Origin: Trifolium pratense
Taxonomy: Eukaryota; Streptophyta; Magnoliopsida; Fabales; Fabaceae
Length of the DNA: 64,000 nucleotides
Assembly (NCBI RefSeq): GCF_020283565.1
Contig: NC_060065.1
Coordinates: 47,294,409 to 47,358,408, forward strand
Reading direction: 5' to 3'
A program made the position numbers and the translations under genes. The notes beneath the pieces are model-generated. The model did no database searches and had not been told where the DNA came from. It saw only the letters and a list, made by a program, of their open reading frames with translations. Below are positions 47,033 to 57,275 of this stretch, in pieces (within the stretch, counting starts at the first letter, position 1; each line of letters begins with the position of its first letter).

Positions 47033-50000
47033 CAGTGGCGTCTCCGAGTTTTTGGGGGCTCTGTGCGAAATATGAAAGTGGTCCTTTAATAAAAAAAAAA
47101 CGTAACTTTTTTTTATAAAAAAATCGTCATCGATTTAAATTGCAAATAACATAAAATTATAATCATTCTTGTAATTAACATAAAAAAGATTCATAGTCTA
47201 ACAATAACAACAAAATACATTATAGTTATTTTGCTTATAAAAAAAATTCTCGCTACTTAAATCGACTCATTCTTGCTGCATTTTTTGAAGCAAATTCATC
47301 AATCAAGTCTTCATATTGTATGTCATCCAAGAGAGTATTCTCAATTGCTATCAATGCTAAGCCGTTAAGTCTTTCTTGTAACATGGTAGACCGCAAGTAA
47401 GACTTCAACAACTTCAATTTTGAAAAGCTTTTTTCTGCAGAGGCAACTGTCACAGGAATAGTTAATAAAATTCTATATGCAATAATTGTATTAGGAAAAC
47501 AATTCATGTCTTTCAAAAAATTTAATATATCAATAGGCCCCATCTTTCCTCCAGGCAACATATTTCTTAGTAACCTTAACTCCACACTTATTTCTTTCCC
47601 AACAACATCAAACTGCACATTATGTTTCAACCTTTCCTCTAAATTACTACAACAAGAGTTCAAAGTTGCATCATCCAACAATTGTAAATTTTGAGAACTA
47701 AACAAGAAACCAAAAACACTTTCATATTGTTGGTATTGCTCAAATCTCGTTTTAAGAGATACAACAGCTTGATCAACAAGGTAAAGAAAATAATTAACCC
47801 TAAAAGATTCCTTTTCAGATAGCTCGACTGACGCGGTACTCAAATTCTCATCAAATTGTCTTTTTCTTTGAATTTTACGCTTTTGAGAAAATACTGGATC
47901 AATGTTCAATTCAAGAGCAATTTCCGTAGCATAATTCAAGACATTTTTAAAACCAGTTTCTCTATATTCCTCAAAAAATGAAATCAACCCCTTTATTTTT
48001 TCCATAGCAAAATCAATAAGCATATCACTTGACTGTAAGAGCTTGCTAACCGTATGAATTGCAAATAATATTTCATACCAAATAACTATCGCCACTAAAA
48101 ACTTAAAATCACCAAGCTCATTTGTTGCTAAGGATTTGACTTCACTTTCTATTTTAGAATCTGAATCATTTTCTGACACTTCAAGTAAAACTTCTCTAAA
48201 ATCTGACATTTGAAGTCTTATAGCTTTGACACTATCTATATGACTCTCCCAACGAGTGGATGACAATGATTTCGGAGTCAACCCTTTTACATTATCTTTT
48301 AAAATTTGCCATCTCTTGGTAGAATTGGCAAAAATAGTATAAATGCGTTGAACAACTCCAAAAAATTCTTTAGCTTTGCGACAAGAGTTTGCCATATCAC
48401 ACAATACCAAATTGAGACTATGACAACCACAAGGAGTATAAAAGGCTCTAGGATTTATATCTAAAAACCTCTTTTGTACACCTTGATGTTTTCCTTTCAT
48501 ATTCGACCCATTGTCATAACCTTGTCCTCGCACATCAAATAGGTCTAGATCAAGCTTTTTCAATTCATCTTGTAAAACATCAAAAAGACCCTGCCCTGTT
48601 GTATCATCCACATTCAAAAATCCTAAGAAAGATTCCTCAATCCTATTTGAAGAAACATTCACGTATCGTATTAACAAAGACATTTGTTCTTGATGACTAA
48701 CATCAGGGGTACAATCAAGTATCACTGAAAAATACTTTGCTTGTTTTATTTTTCTAATAATTTCATTTTTAATTTCAGAAGCAAGCAAAAGTATTAGTTC
48801 ATTTTGGATATTATGCCCAAGATAATGAACATGAAGATTGTCATATGTAATACATCTTACATGTTCTTGGACAATTGGGTCAAATTCAGCTACCATTTCA
48901 ATTAAACCTAAAAAATTATCATTGCTATTTTGGTACAATTTCTCATTATGACCACGGAAGGCCAAATTTTTTCTACCAAGGAATTTCACTATTGAAATAA
49001 TTCTTTTTAAAACATTTTTCCAGTGATCCTTTTCTTTATCAATCAATATTTGAATTGATTTATCAATAGTTTGAAAATTTTTCAACTTTTGACGCAACTC
49101 ATACCAAGTAGTCATATTCTTAACATGTTCCATGCAAGTCTCATGCTCTTTCAGTCTTTGATTAACATGTATCAAATCACTAAAACCCTCATTTACTAAT
49201 TGACCAATAGTAATCCCTCTTTTAAAAACTTTAAAACAAAAGCAAAATACTCTATCAAGCTCTTTTGAATAAACAAGTCAATCTCTATCACATGTCTCTC
49301 CATTTGGCAAAACTCTAGTATACCAATTAGCTAAAAAGCGTCTAGAAAATTTATCCTTAGGACCCTTCACAATAGAACAATCTCTTTTAGGACCTTTTGT
49401 AACTAACAAATCTCGCATTCTAGAATCAAGAGAATCCCAAATAGTTGGATCAAATATATCATGACCAATATCATTCACATCAACATTTTCGGCACGAACA
49501 ATTTCATTATCATCATCAACATTTTCATTTTCAACATCAACAACATTTTCAACATCAATATTATTATTAACATTTTCAGCATTTTCAATATCAACAGTTT
49601 GAACATCAACAATATCAGCATCAATATTTTCACATTTTGTGGTTCTTTAATAATAAATTTTTCGATAGCTCCTGATTGAGATTGAGTTAATTTCTCAAGT
49701 CTTATCTTTTTCTTACGCTTTACATATCCACAATCATATTTCCTACCCTTAGGAAGTGACTTAGGAGGCATTGAGGGACAAAAATAGAACCTGAAAATTC
49801 TCACCGTTCTGGATCGATTCCGCAGGACCGCAACATTGAAGTAGAACCAAATAGACAACATTGAAGTTGAACCGGAAAAAAAAAGAAAAAAAGAACGTAA
49901 TTAGCAATTAAAATAATCCAAATAGAACAACTCATTATTAAACCAAATAGGACAATAAACATTAAAACATTATCATGTTGAAACTAGGAATCTCCTCTCC

Positions 50001-50614
50001 ACTTTATAGAAACAAAAGAACATCCCTATGGGTAATTAACTTTGGGAGAAAAAGAATGATGGGAATTGAGAAACACAATTAAAATAGCAAAATTGTGATT
50101 TTACATTGCAAATTTTAGAAACCCTAACTTGTAAAATTTAGTTTTTACCTTTGAGAATAGAAGGAAGGAGGTTAAGTGGTTAACCGACGCCTGGTGATGG
50201 TGGCAGGAAGCAGGTCGACGCCGGCCTGGTGGTGAATTAATGGAGGAAGGTGCAGGTCGTAGGTTCTGAAAGAACGCAGGAACGCAGAAAGAGTTGTTCT
50301 GAATTAATGGAAGCTTGGTGGTGAATTAACTGAGTTGTTATAGAACGCAGAAAGACTGAAAGAATATGTCGCAAAACGCAAAAACGCATACGCATAACGC
50401 AAAACGCAGGCTTCTATTGTATGCTTTTTTTTTTCCTTAGGAAAACATGTTGGGCTGGGCCTTATTGCCTTTACAACATTTTCTAACATATATAATTAAT
50501 TTTTACACCCCTAACTTACTAATACTACTACCCTATAAATTTTTTTTTGTGGCCCTCATTTTTAAGAGACCTTGTGCCACGGCCCATGTCGCACATGGGC
50601 CTAGGCCGCCCCTG
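47033..50614 (-). mobile_element. Complete hAT DNA transposon with 8-bp TSD
   Basis: The 3582-bp element begins CAGTGGCGTCTCCG and ends so that its inverse reads CAGGGGCGGCCTAGG. The short imperfect terminal repeats and the perfect 8-bp TSD GATACAAC (47025-47032 and 50615-50622) are typical of the hAT superfamily. A GTGCGA word lies a similar distance inside each end. It carries one transposase gene on the minus strand, broken by two small lesions. Upstream of the transposase ATG (49772-50614) lies the probable 5' region of the element. Confidence 0.93.
47253..49771 (-). pseudogene. hAT transposase (TTF-type zinc finger, DUF4371, hAT dimerisation), broken
   Basis: Starting at ATG 49771 (MPPKSLPKGRKYDCG) and ending at 47253, the gene spans 2519 nt, one base short of 840 codons. 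The N-terminal frame runs to about codon 45, where a one-base loss near 49634 shifts it; the next frame continues as an acidic Asn/Val/Asp-rich linker. The frame then reads FDPTIWDSLDSRMRDLL and NWYTRVLPNGETCDRD, where TGA at 49278-49280 replaces the expected Trp codon of the TTF-type finger. From there 675 codons are open, including RGQGYDNGSNMKGKHQGVQ and CGCHSLNLVLCDMANSC (DUF4371-type RNase H-like core) and VTVASAEKSFSKLKLLKSYL (hAT C-terminal dimerisation). This family is often annotated as zinc finger MYM-type protein 1-like in plants. Only two lesions are visible. Confidence 0.9.
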
Positions 50615-50622
50615 GATACAAC

Positions 50623-52260
50623 CAAAAGTTGTACGGAAGTTATTTGGAGGACCAAATTTTGTTAAATTTTTTTATAGGGAATAAAGACGAAATTTGAGAT
50701 ATCTACTTAAAAAAAATTATGAGCGATATTTTGTCTAGTGTGTATTTATTCAAAAAATTCATATTTAATGTATCATTCTATACAAAAATTAACTTTTTTC
50801 ACGAGAGATTTTTATAATGTATTAAACATGATCCTGGAAAAAATTCAAAATTTTTAAGCGCAAAAAATATAATATTTCGTATTTAATCCATCCTTTTATA
50901 AGAAAGTACAAAACATTACCTTGGAAAAAAAATTCAAAAATTCAAAATACAGATGAATTGATCTAAAAGTATAGATCAAAAGTTTATAGTGACTAAAACC
51001 AACAATTGAGACAAAAGAAAAATTAATAGAGCTTATGAGATTGATCATTAGAATTTTGTATAATATGTGAAGAATTAAAACAACAATGAATTATGATAGT
51101 ATTTATTTCTAATAGCTTAGGGGTGTACGTGGGCCGGATTGAGTTGGGTTTGGCCAAAACCAAAACTGAAACCACATATGGTACTCCGGGTTGGGTTTAG
51201 TAAAATAACCACCCGTTATAACATTGGGCCGGGTTGGGTAAATCCACCAATTTCTGGGTTGGATTGGGTTGGGTTGTGGGTTACCCATATTATTTTTCTA
51301 TTTTTTTATATTAAATATCTAAATGTTGAATCATCACATTTTTTCATAAAAAATAACTCAATCAATTTATTTTCTTGAAAAATAGGGTAACTTTTTTTCA
51401 CTATAAAAAATAATCACCCATTTTTTTGTGTAAATCTACTAATTTACGGGTTGGATAGCGTGTTATCCAAATGATTTTTTTGCTTTTTTTAATATCAAAT
51501 GACTAAACCATGAATCACTATATTTGTTTATGAAAATTATTCAATTTTTTAAAATTTTAAAAAAAAAATGCGAAAAATTATCATATTTGTTCATAAAAAT
51601 TATTCAATCTTTTTTATTTTCGTAAAAAATAGTATAACTCATTTTCAATATAAAAATATTTAATAATCAAATGAAAAAAACTTTAGTATTTTCATAAAAA
51701 AATTCAAGAAACATAGCACTAGTGGGTTAGTGAGTTTTTTGGGTTGGGTCCGGTTTTACCCGAAACCCGACTTTTTTAATGGGTTTTTCATTTTTTAAAC
51801 CCATATCCACCCACTTGCCCGACCCAACCCACTTTTTTGGGTTGGATTGGGTGGGTTTGACCGGATTAACCAGGTTTGACCCACTTTTTTCTAAGAGATC
51901 GATAATTTAGTATTAACCATAATATCTTACTTTTTTTTTATAAAGAAAGAGGGCCAAAGCCCAAAAGGAAATAAAACTAAACAATTATACGAATGTTCCT
52001 AAATATGAAAGTATCACTATATACAATATCTTTGGATATAAAATATAATGATTAATAAATTTTCTTCTAACCTTATTTTCGTCTGGCATGGAACATTCTG
52101 CCATATATGAAATTTCATTTCCAATTTGACAATTTTAATCGAACGGTCTTTAATGTTTAACTGTACGACTGCACAGTTAAATTGACCGTACTCAATTTGG
52201 GTATAAAATATATATCACTCTAAATTTTCATCTTTATGACACTAAATGTCCGAATTACCT
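50623..52260. other. Repeat-rich intergenic DNA to the right of the hAT element
   Basis: 50700-50950 repeats the block left of the hAT element (GAGAGATTTTTATAATGTAT, AATTTTTAAGCGCAAAAAAT). 51120-51900 contains runs of GGGTTGGG / CCCAACCC words at both ends (51120-51290 and 51720-51890), which suggests an old foldback element, but no clean termini were found. No gene recognised. Confidence 0.45.
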
Positions 52261-52269
52261 ACTTTGTTG

Positions 52270-53130
52270 TCATTTCTCGTATATCAATAGCGGCAATATG
52301 TTTATTATCGAGAACAATTAATTAGTTGTATTTTAGGGAAATTGCACAATCTTGCGAATAAAAGTATGACATATACAACAACAATATGTTTATTGTCAGC
52401 CATCTGCAACAACAATCTACAAAATTATTGTGAAAAGAAAAGATCACACACCATTATTGAAGAACCAAGAAAAAAAATGCCTAAGCAAGATGAAAAACAA
52501 TGCTAAAGCTTAGGCGCGGTTTGAGCCTTAAGCAAGAAGAGAAAATTGCATTAATCACAAAACTTGAGAATTTACAATATGTGATACACACTTCTTTATA
52601 TAATGCAAATGATAAACTAACTAGTCCAACTAACTAACCAACTAAGAAACTAACTAACAACTACTCCTAACTAACTTTAGGACCAAATCAATTAGAGGAG
52701 TTGGTTAACTTGTGAAGTAAGTAATCTCTTCATTCCTTCTTGCCTTGAGTTTCAACAAATATCGCTAAAGATATTCTGACAATGCCAATATGATTGATGG
52801 TTTCACTTGTGGTTATGATCACACTGACAGGGTCATATATGTCAAACAGTTCGTTGATGTTACCAGTGTTGTTTTTATATTCTCCCTATTTTTACTTCTA
52901 TTTATCGGCTAAAGAAATCGGTGGCATGATATGACCGAATTCATTGGGGATGGACAAAAACAAAAAAGTAGTGAAACCATCAACCATGTTGCCGTTGTCA
53001 GAATCATCTTCAACGATAAATTCATTAGTTGTTGTTGCAAATGTCATACTATTATCCGCAAGATTGCGCAACTCCCCTAAAGTACAACCAATTGTTCTCG
53101 ATAATAAATATATTGAAGCTATCAATACAT
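52270..53130. repeat. Inverted pair of a short unknown sequence
   Basis: 52276-52380 on the plus strand and about 53130-53020 on the minus strand share TTTATTATCGAGAACAATT, GTTGTA(T/C)TTTAGGG, and GCACAATCTTGCG / GCGCAATCTTGCG followed by AGTATGACAT. The minus-strand copy lies in a 75-codon open frame with an acidic middle (FIVEDDSDNGNMVDG) that I do not recognise. It could be a fragment of a host gene or a transposon; nothing else supports a gene here. Confidence 0.5.
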
Positions 53131-53535
53131 GAGAGATGACAACAAGGTGGGTAATTCAGACACTTAGTGTGTGTTTGAATCACATTGGATATGCCAAAAT
53201 CATGGCGATCCACTGTGATTTTCCAAAAGTTACAAAGTGTAGATTATGTAAAATCATGATGAATCATCGTGAGTCTGATACATTCACTGTGATACCAAAC
53301 ATAGGCTTAGCTAGTGTCATAAAGATGACAATTTAGAATGATATTTTGGACTTAGATTGGGTGCAGTTAAACGGTAAGGACCGTCTGATTAACCTAGGAC
53401 GGTCTTGATTTAAAGTTAGTATTTTTAAAATTATTAAATAAAATTTATATGTCTAGTTTTTAGACCTTCCAATCTTAATCGAACGACTAAAAACTCCATG
53501 ACTATGTAACTGATATTAATGGTTTATGATTTTTT

Positions 53536-54043
53536 TTTATAAACAACAAAATATATTATTATTAATAATCAGTTTATGTACAAGACGAACAGAGTCGGGA
53601 GAAACAGAACTACAAAAACAAAGGCGTTGTATATAAGCGGAATACCAATGAAGAAAATCAAAACCGACACCACCTAATAGAATTCTACATCTAATCTCAT
53701 TCTTAGAGAGACACTCCTCAGCCTCCAGACCAGCAAAGAAGACACAAACTCAACTCATAGATATGCCACGAAACTTTAACTCTCAATCTCGAATCAAAAG
53801 TGATCGGCGCATCAGAACCCAAAAAGTATCTCCGTGAGCCCAAAATTGATGTGACAACACTAGGCAGATAAGTTCTAGCTAGCTCGCAATCTGCTTCCAA
53901 ACTATCAACGCCGATGTGAAAAAGGTCAAACCAAATACAAAGAAACCTGCAAATCTCAGCAGATTTGAAAACCAAAAGAGACTCAATAAAAAAAATCCTG
54001 CAAATCTCAACAGATTTGGAAGCTTTTGACCGCACCCAATCTA
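53536..54043 (-). mobile_element. Short non-LTR retrotransposon fragment with TSD
   Basis: The 508-bp insertion is flanked by the 15-bp direct repeat GGTTTATGATTTTTT (53521-53535 and 54044-54058). The T-tract at the left end is a poly(A) tail on the minus strand. The end sequence (ACAAAATATATTATTATTAA on the plus strand) resembles the tails of other LINE pieces here. A 105-codon minus frame (54035-53718) has duplicated SVEICRIFF / SAEICRFLC words but no known domain. A 5'-truncated LINE or SINE is inferred. Confidence 0.7.
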
Positions 54044-54296
54044 GGTTTATGATTTTTTATTGAATACCGTTAATTTTGATGAGTTTCATAACATATCAAA
54101 TAATTTTCAATTTCTTTTTGAAAAATTATGAATAATCTATATAACATATAAGTTCTTTTAAAAAAATTATGAATAATTTATATAACATAAATTTTTAATA
54201 CAACGATGAAATTTATAAAATTCGTATTTATCATAATAATATTATTTATTACTTGTGCATTATGTACCATTATATGTTAGACGTTGTCTTAATTAT

Positions 54297-55290
54297 ATGG
54301 CATCAATATATGGGCAAGTGTTTGTTGGTGTGTGTCAAAGTTCAGTGACGGATCCAGAAATTTTGGCTAATGGGGGCAAAATTACATATAATATTAAAGA
54401 TTTACATATTAAGAATATATTATCAACTAGGGAACGATAAAATAACGACCGTATCATTATTATTAAGCAATAAATGAGATATTATAATGACAAAATTATA
54501 TCTAATCAAGTAATTAGATTTAAGTGATTAATGAATTTTCCTACGACCGAACTCTAGATTCCTGAACTCCTTACCTTAGATACCAAAAAGTTAAAGCAAA
54601 TTAACTATTGTATATCTAAATAATGAAGATATCTTAACATCTACAAATTATAGTTATGTTCTCTACATATTTTTATAGTAGAAAAGTGTTAGTAGGATTT
54701 TATTTATTTTTTCACTCTTAACGCTATAAAAAATATCAATCTCTATGTTTGTGATTAGATAATCAATCAAAAATTCATCTCTTTTATAGTTTTGCATTTG
54801 ATTATGAACAAAATAATTTATGAAAAAAACTTGTTTTATGGTTTGCATTTGTATATAGTGGGGGCACTATACTCATCCATGTGGAGGCAACAGTAAAAAT
54901 AATTACTGATATGCACCAAAATATAAGAAAGTAGTGGGGGCAAGTGACCCCAATTGCTTTGCCGTAGATCCGTGCCTGTCAAAGTTTGACACTTAGCAGT
55001 TCTCATAATATAAATGTCATGTAATGGGAGGTCGTGTTCTCTAAGTGCATGAAAATTTTTATGAGTTTTGCCACGTTACGTTTTGCATGCATGCAGCACC
55101 TTCATATTAATTATTCTTCGTGTGCAGTGCAGCACCTTCATTATGATGCTGTGTTATAATTATTTTTTGTTTTATGTGATAATGACTATACTATGTGGTT
55201 ATGTGTCTCCATCGGTTTGAATAAAGTTGGTGATGAAATCGATCGAGTTACTTCATCATGTGAAAAAAAGCAGACATGTGATAGTGTAAA
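54297..55290 (+). pseudogene. Duplicated fragment of CYP71 last intron and 3' UTR, split by a hAT element
   Basis: 54297-54342 plus 54979-55060 match 40250-40350 in CYP71 intron 12 (CATCAATATATGGGCAAGTG; GACACTTAGCAGTTCTCATA; ATGTCATG..GGGAGGT.GTGTTCTCT). 55105-55140 matches the CYP71 3' UTR at 41010-41040 (ATTATTCTTCGTGTGCAGTG). The intervening last coding exon is missing, so the fragment is non-coding. The hAT element at 54343-54978 was inserted later. The part 55060-55270 is shared with the second copy at 57.0 kb. Confidence 0.75.
54343..54978. mobile_element. Non-autonomous hAT element with perfect 8-bp TSD
   Basis: The 636-bp element begins CAGTGACGGATCCAG and its inverse end reads CAGGCACGGATCTACGG. 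The 8-bp TSD TCAAAGTT is perfect (54335-54342 and 54979-54986). The interior is A+T-rich and includes a SINE-like piece (CCGAACTCTAGATTCCTGA to AAAAAGTTAAAGC, 54540-54600). No transposase frame. The termini differ from those of the 47-kb hAT element, so a different autonomous partner is likely. Confidence 0.85.
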
Positions 55291-55297
55291 ATTGATA

Positions 55298-55708
55298 CTC
55301 CCTCCGGTCTAAGAAGAGAAATTTTATTGTTTAAAATCTAATTAATGTATCTAACTCCAGTGGCGGAACTAGAAAAAATATCGTGGGTGGGCTGAAAAAT
55401 AGTCAATCTATTTTTAAATTGAATTTTTTGCTCTTCTATTTTCACATGTTACTGTTTTGGTATCAACAAACAATATTTTTACTCTAAAAATTGTGATTTT
55501 TGGCTATAAAGGTGATTTATTGTCTCCAACATTAAATCTAAAGATGAAATATCAAATTTGAGACCAAAATTCACAATTTTTTTCCATTAAAATCCACCCC
55601 TAGGTCCGCTGCTGTCTAAATCTATATTATTGACTAAATACATTATATTTTCAATGAATCTAAAAAATAAAATTTCTCTTATATAAGGATAAGAGGAAAT
55701 GGAGGAAA
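55298..55708. mobile_element. Stowaway MITE interrupted by a hAT MITE
   Basis: Outer termini CTCCCTCCGGTCTAAG on the left and AGAGGAAATGGAGGAAA on the right, with inner paired words GAGAAATTTTATT and AATAAAATTTCTC, and TA on both sides. Removing the nested hAT segment (55358-55614 plus one TSD copy) leaves a Stowaway of about 145 bp. The order of insertion is therefore Stowaway first, hAT second. Confidence 0.7.
55358..55614. mobile_element. Non-autonomous hAT MITE nested in the Stowaway
   Basis: The 257-bp element begins CAGTGGCGGAACTAG and its inverse end reads CAGCAGCGGACCTAG. The flanks TCTAACTC (55350-55357) and TCTAAATC (55615-55622) are an 8-bp TSD with one difference. No coding content. 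The left terminus shares CAGTGGCG with the large hAT element at 47.0 kb, so that element's family may have mobilised it. Confidence 0.75.
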
Positions 55709-55983
55709 TAATCCATTACTCTCTGTTATTGAATATATTTGAGATATAATAGTAACTAGATATATTAAACAAAATAGTACTTGATCTGATATGTGTTTAT
55801 GTTCAAAAAAAATTAAAATTTTCTTGGATAGTGGGTGTATGTGGAGGAGTAGTTCTTCATGTATCTTATATATATGCCTTTTGTTTTTTTTGTTTACGAA
55901 AAAAAATAGTAATCTTCTTTCTTAATTATTATTTTTATAATAAAAATGATTTTTTTAATGACAAATATATTATATATTAATAT

Positions 55984-56990
55984 AAAAATATTTAAAAGCA
56001 CAAAAGGAGGTTAAAACAAACAAAGAGTACCATAGGTACACTACACCAGAATTCAATGAACCTTAAGGTAAGAAATATAAACAAACAAAAAGTACCATAG
56101 GTAACTAGATTATTTATATTTCTTGATTTTGGTTCATAGGTCGAGGTAGTGATATTAATGTTGTTTTCTTAGAATGGTGCAATAATCCGTTAGCTTGCTT
56201 TGATTGTATTTACTGTGATTAATCTTGAATTGTAAGGGTTGAGTATCCCTTGTACTCCTTATAATTCAAATTTTACTTATATATAAAAAAAAAAACAGAC
56301 AAATAAACTTGCAAGGAACAAAAATGCACACTCCAATAAACTAGAATCCCTCAAATGCACCACCACAAGAAGAAAAATACCCTTCAACATAAGAAAAGCA
56401 AGGAATATTAATCACAGATAGGACAAAACATAAGAGGTAGGGACGGATTTGGAGGGGGGCAAGCAGTGGCCAAGGCCCCCCCTCCATTTACGTACATACA
56501 TATACATAATATATCATATTATATCATATATATTATGTATCATTTACATTATATAAATAAGAATTTAATTAATATGTATTTACGGTGTAAAAATATTTAT
56601 ATTGTCAAACAAATTATAAGCGTTGAATTATTAAAACTATAGCCTTTTAATTAACAAAAAATTAGTTGTTTCAAGTGGTGAGTTTTGGGTCTCTTAAGTA
56701 AGTGGTCAAAAGTTTGATATTTACCTTTTGCGAATGAACAAAATTCGATTGAGGGGAAGAATTTATTTTTTGTGCTCTACATATTTTTCGGAAGCAATTA
56801 GTCATCAATAACCATTAAACAAGAACTTCGTAAATATAACACGATAACATAAAAAAATTACATGGACAGTGTAACAGAAAAATCTACATTCACTTTTATC
56901 ATTTTACTATTTTTCGACCCCTGATGTGATAAACTTCTGGATCTATCCCTAAATAAAATCTAAACATCATTCAGAAAAAGAGAAAGAGGA
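55984..56990. other. Intergenic DNA with possible retroposon and MITE pieces
   Basis: A 25-base word, AAACAAACAAAGAGTACCAT plus five bases, occurs at 56012 and again with one change at 56078. 56130-56292 ends in AAAAAAAAAAA after GTATCCCTTGTACTCCTTAT, which looks like a LINE or SINE 3' end. 56431-56955 begins TAGGGACGGATTTGG and ends with GGATCTATCCCTA, inverted termini of a possible MITE, but with no clear TSD. No gene. Confidence 0.4.
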
Positions 56991-56994
56991 CTTA

Positions 56995-57275
56995 CGGCGT
57001 AGGTCATGTTCTCTAATTAAGTGCTTGAAGATTGTTATGAGTGGTACAGTATAGGTATTGTATATTGAATTGACACGTTACGTTTTGCATGCAATGCAGC
57101 ATCTTCAATATTTTTGCAGTGCATGCAGCAGTAGCACCTTCAATTCATTATGATGCTGTATTAATTAATGTGACAACAATGACTATACTATGCGGTGATG
57201 AAATCGAGTTACTTCATCATGTGAAAAAGCTATGCGGTGACATATGATAGTGTAAAAATCAGACATGTGAAAACC
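56995..57275 (+). pseudogene. Second duplicated fragment of CYP71 3' UTR
   Basis: 57020-57060 (TTATGAGTGGTACAGTATAG and GTATTGTATATTGAATTG) matches 40880-40910 just after the CYP71 stop codon. The continuation (ACGTTACGTTTTGCATGCA; ATGCTGT; GACTATACTATG; GAGTTACTTCATCATGTGAA) matches the 54.3-55.3 kb copy. It contains no coding sequence. The two fragments therefore descend from one copy of the CYP71 end that was duplicated again. Confidence 0.7.

Noticed and set aside
49461..49679. Asn/Ile-rich frame on the plus strand
   Set aside because: It is the antisense of the acidic Asn/Val/Asp linker of the hAT transposase.
52480..52760. Possible solo LTR (TTGAGAATTTACAATATGTG and ACTAACTAACCAACTAAG repeats)
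   Set aside because: Composition suggests the end of an LTR, but no TG..CA borders with a TSD could be found.
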